In this document: positions 56,702-64,000 of the stretch, one piece after another
Layout: every line of letters starts with the position of its first letter
Position numbering within the stretch: position 1 is the first letter of the stretch
Assembly: GCF_001939735.1 (NCBI RefSeq)
Contig: NZ_MJIL01000045.1
Coordinates: forward strand, 42,038-106,037
Source of the DNA: Photobacterium proteolyticum
GTDB taxonomy: Bacteria > Pseudomonadota > Gammaproteobacteria > Enterobacterales > Vibrionaceae
Reading direction: 5' to 3'
DNA length: 64,000 nt
Notes under the pieces: generated by a model
The model's database searches: none
Told to the model about the DNA's origin: nothing
Seen by the model: only the letters and a program-made list of their open reading frames with translations
Position numbers and translations under genes: made by a program

Positions 56702-57025
56702 TGTTCAGGCCTTTCTTATCATCCGTGCAACATTGCTGTCGCTATAGTTTAACTTTTTCCGGAAGTAGGTAGAATAAACGGGTGGTGATAGATAGGTAAT
56801 GATCACGTTGTCGGGGCATAAACGCGGTGAAAACGAGACGTAGCCTGCCCGTGAAGTAAGCCTGCGACTTTGTGAGCCAGTAGTGAAAAGTAACAATTAC
56901 TGCTTTGATTCAGCTCTTATCAGGAATTACTATGTTCTGATTGCTGCGAAAAAGCGATTCTCGCTGAAGTAGCTATCAAAAAAGCGTATAGTTGCACAAA
57001 AAGCTTAAAGAGAAACAACAGGTTC
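56702..57025. other. Divergent intergenic region sthA / fabR
   Basis: About 320 bases. TATAGT (56987-56992) with CTGAAG 17 bases upstream may be the fabR promoter. AGCGTATAGTTGCAC here faintly resembles a FabR/FadR operator but is not a convincing match. No RNA gene seen. Confidence 0.3.
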
Positions 57026-57658
57026 ATGGGTATCAGAGCTCAGCAAAAAGAAAAAACCCGGCGTTCACTTATTGATGCTGCATTTAATCAGCTAAGTGCA
57101 GAACGAAGCTTTTCGAATCTTAGCTTGCGCGAAGTGGCGCGAGAGGCAGGTATTGCCCCCACTTCTTTTTATCGCCATTTTAAAGATATGGATGAGCTTG
57201 GTTTGACAATGGTTGACGAGGGAGGTTTGATCCTTCGTCAGTTGATGCGTCAGGCTCGTCAGCGCATTGCCGAAGAAGGCAGTGTGATCCGAACCTCTGT
57301 CGAAACTTTTATGGAATTTATTGAAAGTAGCCCGAACGTGTTTAGGTTACTTTTACGCGAACGTTCAGGAACTTCCCCCGCGTTTCGTGCGGCTGTTGCT
57401 CGGGAGATACAGCACTTTGTGGCTGAGTTGACCGAGTATCTCGAGGCCAAAACCGGCGTTACTCATGACGAAGCCTTCACTCAGGCTGAGGCATCTGTAA
57501 CGCTGGTATTCAGCTCCGGTGCGGAAGCGCTGGATTTGGATAGCCATGCTCGTGCCGAGCATGCTGAAAGACTGATCATGCAGTTACGAATGATTGCAAA
57601 GGGTGCCTATTGGTATCGTAAAGAGCGTGAGCGTCGTGAGCTCAGGCAGAAACTCTAA
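57026..57658 (+). CDS. fabR: TetR-family fatty acid repressor FabR
   Basis: 210 residues. HTH at residues 10-60 ([36 protein letters not shown]) and a ligand domain with [20 protein letters not shown], as in FabR, which senses the unsaturated/saturated acyl pool and represses fabA/fabB. ATG 57026 follows a GAAACAACAGG stretch. Coupled to yijD, 24 bases downstream, and divergent from sthA, the conserved arrangement. Confidence 0.94.
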   Translation: MGIRAQQKEKTRRSLIDAAFNQLSAERSFSNLSLREVAREAGIAPTSFYRHFKDMDELGLTMVDEGGLILRQLMRQARQRIAEEGSVIRTSVETFMEFIESSPNVFRLLLRERSGTSPAFRAAVAREIQHFVAELTEYLEAKTGVTHDEAFTQAEASVTLVFSSGAEALDLDSHARAEHAERLIMQLRMIAKGAYWYRKERERRELRQKL

Positions 57659-57681
57659 CTTTATTTTGTTGGTGAAAGTAT

Positions 57682-58050
57682 ATGAACAAGGAACAAGTAA
57701 AAGCTGAACGTAAAACATTGCTTCTATCTTTGTTAGCAGGCCTGTGTGGTAATGCTACGTTAGCAGTACTCACGTCTGGCGCGGTGTCGTTTTCAGTTTT
57801 CCCTGTTATTGCATTCGGTCTGGCAGTGTACTGCCTGTATCAGGAATACCTGAGCAAGCCGATGTCTGAAGGTACACCGTCGGTTGCCTTTGCCTGCTTC
57901 CTGGCGGGTGCATTTGGTTATTCTGGTTTCCTACGTTCATTCGTACCAGATATGGGTTCTAGCTACCTACCGCTGATTATCACTCTGGGCCTGTTGTTCT
58001 GGGTGGTTTACAAGCTGGGTGTGATGTCACCAAGACCGAAAGAGGCATAA
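57682..58050 (+). CDS. yijD: YijD family membrane protein (DUF1422)
   Basis: 122 residues with about four hydrophobic segments (LLSLLAGLCGNATLAVLTS, VFPVIAFGLAVYCLYQEYL, FACFLAGAFGYSGFL and LIITLGLLFWVVYKLG). DUF1422 proteins follow fabR in enterics and vibrios; function unknown. Start ATG 57682, after GTGAAAG. Shares the fabR transcript and ends at a bidirectional terminator. Confidence 0.9.
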   Translation: MNKEQVKAERKTLLLSLLAGLCGNATLAVLTSGAVSFSVFPVIAFGLAVYCLYQEYLSKPMSEGTPSVAFACFLAGAFGYSGFLRSFVPDMGSSYLPLIITLGLLFWVVYKLGVMSPRPKEA

Positions 58051-58070
58051 TCTTAAGGGTTTTGCTTACG

Positions 58071-58096
58071 AAAAAAGGCGCCGAGGCGCCTTTTTT
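58071..58096. terminator. Bidirectional terminator yijD / trmA
   Basis: AAAAAAGGCGCC-GA-GGCGCCTTTTTT, a perfect 12-bp stem with A- and T-runs on each side. Confidence 0.88.
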
Positions 58097-58138
58097 AATG
58101 CCTGCTTCCCGGCTCAATAGGGCGAGAAGAAAGAGTGG

Positions 58139-59245
58139 TTATTTGCGTTCAAGCAAGACACCCGCTTCCATATGGTGGGTATATGGGAATTGGTCGAACA
58201 GGGCAAATCGGGTAATTCGGTGCGTTTCTGACAGGATGTTTAAGTTGTCTTTCAGCGTATCCGGGTTGCACGAAATGTACATGATGCGGTCATAGCCTTG
58301 TACCATGCGGCAGGTACCTTCATCCATTCCCGAACGCGGTGGATCAACAAAGATAGTGTTGCAGTTATAGCTCTGCAAATCGATGTCCTGATCTTTCAGG
58401 CGGCGAAACTCTCGCTTGCCTTCCATTGCATCGGTAAAGTCTTCGGCAGACATACGGATGATCTGTACGTTATCGATGTTGTTAACCGCAATATTGTATT
58501 GGGCAGAGTCTACTGATGGCTTGGCGAGCTCCGTGGCCAACACGCGCTCGAAGTTTTGTGCCAGTGCCAGCGAGAAGTTACCGTTGCCGCAATACAGCTC
58601 CAGCAGATCACCCTCACTGTCCTGGGTACAGTCAACGGCCCATTCCAGCATCTTTTGCGCCACTTCACCGTTAGGCTGGGTAAAGCTGTTTTCGACTTGC
58701 TTGTAGGTCAGGGTACGCTCGTTAACCTTCAGCTTTTCAATCACGAAGTCCTGATCCAGTACGACTTTTTGCTTGCGGGCCCGGCCAATGAAGTTGAGGT
58801 TGAAGCCTTCGTCATTCAGGCGCTGCTTCAATGCTTTGGCTTCGGTCTCCCACTGATCGTCTAGCTGACGGTGATATAGCATAGAAACCAGAATTTCGCC
58901 GCTAAGGGTTGAGAGGAAGTCAACTTGGAATAGTTTATGGCGCAACGCCTTGACAGGCTTAAGGGCATCAACCAGCAATGGCATTAAATCATTGATCAGG
59001 CGGCTGGCAGCAGGAAACTGATCGACGCGGTATTTTTCGCGAGTTTCCTGGTTGAACATGATGTAGAACAGGTCTTCGCCTTCGTGCCAAACACGGAACT
59101 CGGCACGCATGCGGTAATGTTCTGCAGGAGAGGCGAACACCTCAAGCTCAGGGGTTTCAAAATCTGCAAAGATATTTTGAATACGCTCTGCTTTTTCATC
59201 TAGCTGGGGTTGATACTCAGCTGGATTGATTGCGGTGGATGCCAT
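58139..59245 (-). CDS. trmA: tRNA (uracil-5-)-methyltransferase TrmA
   Basis: 368 residues, makes m5U54 in tRNA and also m5U341 in tmRNA. The catalytic nucleophile Cys is in YISCNPDTL near 324 and the base Glu near the C-terminus ([10 protein letters not shown]). SAM motif [17 protein letters not shown] near 218 and [12 protein letters not shown] near 298 are intact. The RNA-binding FTQPN segment near 188 is conserved. Convergent with yijD; btuB follows divergently. Confidence 0.96.
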   Translation of the reverse strand: MASTAINPAEYQPQLDEKAERIQNIFADFETPELEVFASPAEHYRMRAEFRVWHEGEDLFYIMFNQETREKYRVDQFPAASRLINDLMPLLVDALKPVKALRHKLFQVDFLSTLSGEILVSMLYHRQLDDQWETEAKALKQRLNDEGFNLNFIGRARKQKVVLDQDFVIEKLKVNERTLTYKQVENSFTQPNGEVAQKMLEWAVDCTQDSEGDLLELYCGNGNFSLALAQNFERVLATELAKPSVDSAQYNIAVNNIDNVQIIRMSAEDFTDAMEGKREFRRLKDQDIDLQSYNCNTIFVDPPRSGMDEGTCRMVQGYDRIMYISCNPDTLKDNLNILSETHRITRFALFDQFPYTHHMEAGVLLERK

Positions 59246-59407
59246 CTTGTGTGCCTCAAACTGCTCAAATTAAGAGCGCAGATTTTATTGCATTGCTGAC
59301 CGATGTCCAGTGTTGTTGCTGATAAAAGTGTCGTGGGAAACGATTCGTCATATGCCATAACAAACAAAACTAGACATTCTTCAAAATGATAACTAGCATT
59401 CGTTTTG

Positions 59408-59608
59408 CGCTGGTTAGCCTGAAAACAGGCCGGGAACACGGTGGGAATCCGTGACTGACGCGCAGCGGTGATAGAGAACGAAAGCACATGGACGTAAGTT
59501 CCGAACACTGCTTCTGCATGCTGTGCAATACAGCTATTGGAAGTGGGAAGTTGTTGCCCTAGGTGGTTGTCCAACCAAGCTCTTAAGTCCGAAGACCAAC
59601 CAGTGTAC
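59408..59608 (+). promoter_or_regulatory. Cobalamin riboswitch of btuB
   Basis: The leader carries the B12-box elements: GGTTAGCCTGAAAACAGGC (start), GGGAACACGGTGGGAATCC (59432-59450), GACGCGCAGCGGTGATAG, and AAGTCCGAAGACC near the 3' end. Adenosylcobalamin binding should block btuB translation. The boundaries are approximate. Confidence 0.93.
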
Positions 59609-59658
59609 CAAGCAGACTATCTGCTTCGTAATAAACGCGACTTAAGGTATCCATAAAA

Positions 59659-61458
59659 ATGAAAAAAACGCTTTTAGCAGTGGCGTTGGCCCCGCTGTGT
59701 CTTCAAAGTCAGGCTTTTGCAGAAGAAAGTTCATCAGATGAAGTCATGGTTGTGACGGCCAACCGTTTTGAGCAGCCAGCAGGAAATGTGTTGGCTTCAA
59801 TTGATGTTGTTACCAGAGAACAGATCCAGCAAGTTCAAGCCAAGTCCCTCGTTGAGGTCATTCGTTATTTGCCTGGGGTGCAAGTTGACATGAGTGGTGG
59901 TCGTGGACAGAAGACCTCGGTATTTATCCGTGGTACGGAAAGTTCGCACACGCTAGTGCTTTTGGACGGAGTACGTATTAATTCTGCAACAGCTGGCGGT
60001 TATGATTTTTCGGGTATTCCGGCTGCAGTGATTGAACGAGTTGAATTGATTCGCGGCCCTCGAGCGGCAATTTATGGTGCCGATGCAATTGGTGGTGTAA
60101 TCAATATCATAACGGAGCCAGAACACTATGATACCCAACATGAGCTATTAGCTGGTGTAGGTGGAGATGGTTATTATCAGGGGGCATGGCGCTCTGTTGG
60201 GGAAATCAACGATAAAACTGTTGGTCAAGTAACCATAAATACTGAGTATACAGATGGTTATAACATCAAAGCAGGCAGCTCAGTTGATAGCGGAGATGAG
60301 TATGGTTATAAAACGAAGGATTTGGTTGCTAGGTTGAGCCATCAGTTTAGTGATGTGTTGGGTGCTAACTTTAGTGCGCTTTATAATGACGGTTATTCTC
60401 AGTATGACTCTTTTGGGTCTTTAAATCGTACAGAACAGGATGTATATCAACTGACTGCTGAAGGTGTTTATTCTTCAGAGCTTTTGCATAGTAGCTTGCG
60501 CTTTAGCAAATATAAGAATGATGCCACGAGCTTTCCTGAATCATCGCCAGCATCGATAAGTCAGTTTGTAACCAAACGAGAAAGCTTTAACTGGTTGAAT
60601 ACGTTTGAACCTGTTTCTGGATGGGTTTTAAGTGCAGGCCTTGACTATGAAAATGAATCTGTTGATGGCACAACGAACTATACGGATGATTCAAGAATAA
60701 ATAAGGCCGCTTTTGTCACAACTACAGCACAAGTGAAAGCTTTTATTCTTGATGCAAGTGTTCGTCATGATGATAACGAAAGTTATGGCAATAATAATAC
60801 TTGGTCACTTGCGTTAGGGTGGCAGCTTACAGACGATATGCGCATTTTTGGTAGCCATGGTACCGCGTTTAAGGCACCAACATTTAATGACCTGTACTAC
60901 CCAGGCAGCGGTAACCCTAACTTGAAGCCTCAAGAATCCAAATCAAGTGAGGTTGGAGTTCAGGGGAATCATGAACTAGTATCTTGGCGAGTGAGTTTCT
61001 ATGACTCTGAAGTGGATAACATGATTATTTATTATCCACCGACATGGATTCCTGAGAATGTAGATGCTGATATTAAGGGTGTGGAATTTGATGCTCAGTT
61101 TGAAACAGGCATCATTTCCCACGAATTGAGCCTCGGCTATGCAGATCCTAAAGATTCGAAAGGCCTGCAACTGGCTCGCCGGGCTAAAGAGACGGCAAGT
61201 TGGAAAGGCAGTTACTTTGGTGATGATTGGGACTCTACATTAGGCTTGCGATATCAAGGTGAGCGTTATTCTGATCCTAGTAATTTGGAGCACTTACCAG
61301 GTTATGTTGTTTGGGAGTTAGCTGCTAATTACTCAGTGACAGAGCAATGGAAGGTTTCAGGCCGTATCGATAACTTGTTTGATAAAGATTATTCGACAGG
61401 TAAAGATTATAAGGCTCAGGATCGTATCTGGTATTTGCAGACTACTTATCAATTCTAA
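59659..61458 (+). CDS. btuB: Vitamin B12 TonB-dependent receptor BtuB
   Basis: 599-residue outer-membrane porin. Signal peptide cut near QAFA-EE, TonB box DEVMVVTANRF right after, plug domain with VRYLPGVQVDMSGG and RGTESSHTLVLLDGVRINS, then a 22-strand barrel ending in WYLQTTYQF (C-terminal Phe). Riboswitch-controlled, with the DUF71 gene 23 bases downstream. By eye its codons are richer in A and T than those of the gsp genes. Confidence 0.95.
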   Translation: MKKTLLAVALAPLCLQSQAFAEESSSDEVMVVTANRFEQPAGNVLASIDVVTREQIQQVQAKSLVEVIRYLPGVQVDMSGGRGQKTSVFIRGTESSHTLVLLDGVRINSATAGGYDFSGIPAAVIERVELIRGPRAAIYGADAIGGVINIITEPEHYDTQHELLAGVGGDGYYQGAWRSVGEINDKTVGQVTINTEYTDGYNIKAGSSVDSGDEYGYKTKDLVARLSHQFSDVLGANFSALYNDGYSQYDSFGSLNRTEQDVYQLTAEGVYSSELLHSSLRFSKYKNDATSFPESSPASISQFVTKRESFNWLNTFEPVSGWVLSAGLDYENESVDGTTNYTDDSRINKAAFVTTTAQVKAFILDASVRHDDNESYGNNNTWSLALGWQLTDDMRIFGSHGTAFKAPTFNDLYYPGSGNPNLKPQESKSSEVGVQGNHELVSWRVSFYDSEVDNMIIYYPPTWIPENVDADIKGVEFDAQFETGIISHELSLGYADPKDSKGLQLARRAKETASWKGSYFGDDWDSTLGLRYQGERYSDPSNLEHLPGYVVWELAANYSVTEQWKVSGRIDNLFDKDYSTGKDYKAQDRIWYLQTTYQF

Positions 61459-61481
61459 TCATATGGAGAGAGGTTGCGCAG

Positions 61482-62165
61482 ATGCAGCCTCTCTATTTAA
61501 TGAAACCTCTAAAAACTATTGTTAGCTGGTCCTCCGGCAAGGATTCAACCCTCACCCTGATTAAGCTACTCAATAACCCCAAGTTTGAGGTTGTTGGTTT
61601 ATATACCACCTACCTTGAGAATGAAGTGCCCTTTCAGGCGACACCGATCGACGTTGTCAGGCGGCAGGCACAGCTTGCTGGTTTGCCGTTAGTTGCTATC
61701 GAGTTGCCTGAAGTCTTTCCCGCCAACAACATATACCAATCTTTGGTTGTTGAGGGATTACGGACAAGTGGACTAGAGATAGAAGCCGTTGCTTTTGGTG
61801 ATATGTTCTGCAACGGTATTGCCGAGTACCGTAGAAGCTATATTGAACCGGCAGGCTGGCAATGTGTCTTTCCATTACTAGGCCGTGATAGTAAAGAGCT
61901 GGCTCAGGAAATACTAGATAGTGGTATCAATACCTTGATAACAACAGTCGATACTTCCCAACTAGATGGTAGCTATTGTGGTAACTGGTATACGGCTGAG
62001 TTTATTGCCAGTTTGCCAGATAATATTGACCCCTGTGGTGAAGACGGAGAGTTTCATACGTTAGTTGTGAGAGCCCCTTGTTTTTCGGGGGAGTTAGCGA
62101 TTAGCAAAACGGACTGTGAAAGACAGGAAAGATTCCACTATCAACGATACTTTCTTTTGAACTAA
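61482..62165 (+). CDS. DUF71/COG2102-family ATP pyrophosphatase, B12-associated type
   Basis: 227 residues. N-terminal PP-loop IVSWSSGKDSTLTL (SGKDS) is the ATP-pyrophosphatase signature, followed by GLYTTY near 44, FGDMFCNGIAEYR near 105, and a C-terminal CGEDGEFHTLVVRAPCF. DUF71 covers archaeal/eukaryotic diphthine ammonia ligase, but a bacterial subgroup has been predicted, from gene neighbourhoods, to act in B12 salvage. Placement right after btuB under the B12 riboswitch supports that subgroup. The exact reaction is unknown. ATG 61482 has AGAGG eight bases upstream. Confidence 0.82.
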   Translation: MQPLYLMKPLKTIVSWSSGKDSTLTLIKLLNNPKFEVVGLYTTYLENEVPFQATPIDVVRRQAQLAGLPLVAIELPEVFPANNIYQSLVVEGLRTSGLEIEAVAFGDMFCNGIAEYRRSYIEPAGWQCVFPLLGRDSKELAQEILDSGINTLITTVDTSQLDGSYCGNWYTAEFIASLPDNIDPCGEDGEFHTLVVRAPCFSGELAISKTDCERQERFHYQRYFLLN

Positions 62166-62252
62166 TCATTCTCTTTCAACGGGTATTTTTTATCTGCAGC
62201 AGTTCGAAGTATGATGAGTGCCCTGATGTCAATTTTCGGTGAGTAGTAAACA

Positions 62253-63044
62253 GTGAAACGGGTGCTTATATTTGATTCTGGTGTGGGTGGATTGTCGGTT
62301 TACCAGGAGATCTATGCCCAGCTACCCGGCTTTCAGTATATTTATGCTTTCGATGACGCCGCGTTTCCATATGGTGAGCTACTTGAGAGTGTATTAATCG
62401 AGCGCACTCTGCATATAGTGTCCCTTTTGGTTGAGCGTCATTCGATTGATTTAGTTGTCATTGCCTGCAATACCGCCAGTACAGTTGTACTGCCGTCACT
62501 CCGCAAGAACTTAACGATTCCGGTTGTCGGGGTTGTTCCTGCTATTAAACCCGCAGCGCTTATCAGTAAGCAAAAAGCAATTGGTCTGCTGGCAACACCA
62601 GCTACCGTAAAGCGCGACTATACTAATAAGTTGGTGGAACAGTTTGCCAGTGATTGTGAGGTTTTTCGTATTGGGTCAACCAGGCTTGTCGAAATGGCTG
62701 AAGAGAAACTGCGTGGTAAGGCTGTATCAATCACGGAATTGGCAGAGATCCTCCATCCTTGGCAGGATAAAGTAGATAGCATCGTGCTTGGTTGCACTCA
62801 TTTTCCGCTAATCAAACAAGAAATCGCAGTCGCTTTTGGTTCGCCAGTGCATATCATTGATTCCGGCCTTGCGATTGCAAATCGAGTGAAAGCATTGCTA
62901 GGTGAACAGGCAACAGCCTCTTCTGCTTCAATTTTGAATCTTACATACAACAGTGCCGCGAACAATCATGTCGCGGCACTGAATCGTAGTTTGCAAGAAA
63001 TGCAGTTGGAGGCTATTCAGTCTCTGTGCTATCCGAAGATTTAG
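62253..63044 (+). CDS. murI: Glutamate racemase
   Basis: 263 residues. Supplies D-glutamate for peptidoglycan. The two catalytic Cys are in [10 protein letters not shown] near residue 74 and VLGCTHFPL near 186; the start [11 protein letters not shown] and DDAAFPYGE are conserved. Start codon GTG at 62253. The gene lies between btuB and an rrn operon, as in E. coli, and its end overlaps the convergent RRM gene by 32 bases. Confidence 0.94.
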   Translation: MKRVLIFDSGVGGLSVYQEIYAQLPGFQYIYAFDDAAFPYGELLESVLIERTLHIVSLLVERHSIDLVVIACNTASTVVLPSLRKNLTIPVVGVVPAIKPAALISKQKAIGLLATPATVKRDYTNKLVEQFASDCEVFRIGSTRLVEMAEEKLRGKAVSITELAEILHPWQDKVDSIVLGCTHFPLIKQEIAVAFGSPVHIIDSGLAIANRVKALLGEQATASSASILNLTYNSAANNHVAALNRSLQEMQLEAIQSLCYPKI

Positions 63045-63468
63045 GTTCGTTGGCTTCTCGTACTTTCAGAGTGCGCTGTCCATACTCTTTGTTGTTGAGT
63101 TGATCAATGGCGGTATCGGCATCATTACTGTTCATCACCACAAAACCAAACCCGCGACGTTTACCTGTACGCTTATCTTTCATAAGGCGTACAGCAAATA
63201 CTTCACCATGTTCGGCAAACAGTTTTTTCACTTCATTCTCATTGGCACGATAGGGCAGGTTGCCGACATAGAGGGTTTTGCTGCTTTGAGAAGCATCTGA
63301 GTTATTGATTGATGGTTGAGTGTTTTCTAGATGATTAATGGCTACAACAGCCGTAATGACACCTAAAGCAAAGGAGATACCGGGAGAAAAAGGAAGAAAG
63401 CTAAAAACTAAAGCCCCGATAATGGCGATAGCGCCTATTGCTATCATGGTTTGTTTGGAAAATTTCAT
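63013..63468 (-). CDS. Membrane-anchored RNA-recognition-motif protein
   Basis: 151 residues. Two hydrophobic segments at the N-terminus ([18 protein letters not shown], then [15 protein letters not shown]) and a linker, then one RRM from residue 66: RNP2 LYVGNL and RNP1 [10 protein letters not shown], with aromatic Phe/Tyr positions kept. Related short RRM proteins exist in vibrios. The function is unknown; membrane tethering of an RRM is unusual in bacteria. I use ATG 63468; a TTG two codons upstream is less likely. It overlaps the 3' end of murI by 32 bases and reads towards it. Confidence 0.85.
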   Translation of the reverse strand: MKFSKQTMIAIGAIAIIGALVFSFLPFSPGISFALGVITAVVAINHLENTQPSINNSDASQSSKTLYVGNLPYRANENEVKKLFAEHGEVFAVRLMKDKRTGKRRGFGFVVMNSNDADTAIDQLNNKEYGQRTLKVREANEPKSSDSTETE

Positions 63469-63667
63469 ATTCAAAGCTACATCGTCATAAATATTATAAG
63501 AGAAGGCGTTATTGGTTATTTTAACAACAGAGTCACATCGATATTACTTTCATTGACTTGGAATTGCTAGTTAGTGAATGTGACGATCCTCTAATGTTGA
63601 AATTAGAGGCTTTTACATCACATTAGTTGAAATATTCGTCAGGCGGTGATTTTTTTGCAAAAAACAC

Positions 63668-63695
63668 TTGTCAGAGCGATCGAAGTCTCTATAAT
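63668..63695 (+). promoter_or_regulatory. Ribosomal RNA operon promoter
   Basis: TTGTCA (63668-63673) and TATAAT (63690-63695) with a 16-base spacer, followed by a GC-rich discriminator (GCCGCCTC) typical of stringently controlled rrn promoters. An A/T-rich UP-like stretch (TTTTTTGCAAAAAA) lies upstream. Start near 63702. Confidence 0.85.
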
Positions 63696-63748
63696 GCCGC
63701 CTCACCGACACGGAGCACGGCAACTTAAGCCAGCACCGAATCGGATTT

Positions 63749-63761
63749 GTTCTTTAACAAT
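63749..63761 (+). promoter_or_regulatory. boxA antitermination site in the rrn leader
   Basis: TGTTCTTTAACAA matches the rrn boxA core TGCTCTTTAACA with one change; it recruits the Nus factors. The remaining leader (63762-63932) has no gene. Confidence 0.85.
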
Positions 63762-63932
63762 TTGACCATGCAATCTGTGTGGGCACTCGTGAAATGATTA
63801 GTCAAAAGATTTATCAATGAAACTGAGTGACCAATACAAAATAGCTTACGTTATTTTGGCACAGTCAATTCTTACTTAGAAATAAGTAATTATCAGTATT
63901 CATTGAGCCGGTTCTTAGAACCAACAAAACTT

Positions 63933-64000
63933 TAATTGAAGAGTTTGATCATGGCTCAGATTGAACGCTGGCGGCAGGCCTAACACATGCAAGTCGAGCG
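63933..64000 (+). rRNA. rrs: 16S ribosomal RNA, 5' end (runs off the window)
   Basis: AATTGAAGAGTTTGATCATG, then GGCTCAGATTGAACGCTGGC and AGGCCTAACACATGCAAGTC are the standard start of gammaproteobacterial 16S rRNA. The exact 5' nucleotide is by analogy with E. coli. Confidence 0.98.

Noticed and set aside
56980..56996. FabR/FadR-type operator in the fabR promoter
   Set aside because: AGCGTATAGTTGCAC matches only part of the dyad; too weak to call.
1..64000. Mobile elements, CRISPR arrays, tRNA genes
   Set aside because: No direct-repeat arrays of 20-50 bases with regular spacers, no transposase or integrase frames, no tRNA cloverleaf that I could recognise; the rrn tRNAs would lie beyond the right edge.

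Overview
The window is a stretch of a gammaproteobacterial main chromosome, almost certainly Vibrionaceae. Photobacterium or a close relative is my best guess; the genus is an inference from gene content and protein flavour, not from a search. The family call rests on a complete twelve-gene type II secretion operon (gspC to gspN) followed by nudE and cysQ, a vibrio-type RyhB, the polA-spf-engB-cytochrome c4 arrangement, and the trmA-btuB-murI-rrn order shared with enterics. Nearly everything is core chromosome. I see no insertion sequence, prophage, integron, CRISPR array or tRNA gene.

Layout. 1-815: a bufferin (copper-stress RiPP-like) operon on the minus strand, with two tandem bufferin precursors and the start of the MNIO maturase. 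1.1-12.1 kb: uvrD with a LexA box, ggt, a LysE/RhtB exporter, an AraC regulator, rarD, recQ, a DUF3630 gene, the preQ1 transporter yhhQ behind a candidate preQ1-I riboswitch, and a GNAT enzyme. 12.1-13.3 kb: the Fur-controlled sRNA ryhB, elbB, and an oriC-like patch with DnaA boxes and six GATC sites in front of polA. 13.3-19.2 kb: polA, Spot 42 (spf), a second probable sRNA, engB, cytochrome c4 and a CsrB/CsrC-type RNA of about 450 nt with some 22 GGA motifs. 19.4-22.7 kb: a methyltransferase, yihI, a DUF2489 gene and hemN. 23.2-25.8 kb: a large Cache-HAMP-GGDEF-EAL protein. 26-31 kb: the nitrogen regulon ntrC-ntrB-DUF4124-glnA, with NtrC boxes and a sigma-54 promoter. 31.2-42.1 kb: typA, a P-loop ATPase, a DUF2959 lipoprotein, yihY-dtd-fabY, an AsmA-like protein, pckA and hslR-hslO. 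42.4-53.7 kb: gspC-N. 53.8-59.2 kb: nudE-cysQ, sthA, fabR-yijD, trmA. 59.4-64 kb: cobalamin riboswitch, btuB, a DUF71 ATP-pyrophosphatase, murI, a membrane-tethered RRM protein, and the promoter, leader and first bases of a 16S rRNA gene.

How it works together. The window is rich in RNA-based regulation: RyhB (iron), Spot 42 (carbon), a Csr-sponge RNA (BarA/UvrY-CsrA), preQ1 and B12 riboswitches, and the rrn antitermination leader. The nitrogen genes form a closed loop in which NtrB and NtrC act on glnA and on their own promoter. btuB and the DUF71 gene look like a B12 uptake and salvage pair under one riboswitch. The items I consider most worth following up are the csrC-position RNA with its UvrY-like site, the preQ1-I candidate, the oriC-like element at polA, the unlabelled sRNA downstream of spf, the 15-bp repeat that reads as pentapeptide repeats, and the tandem bufferins.
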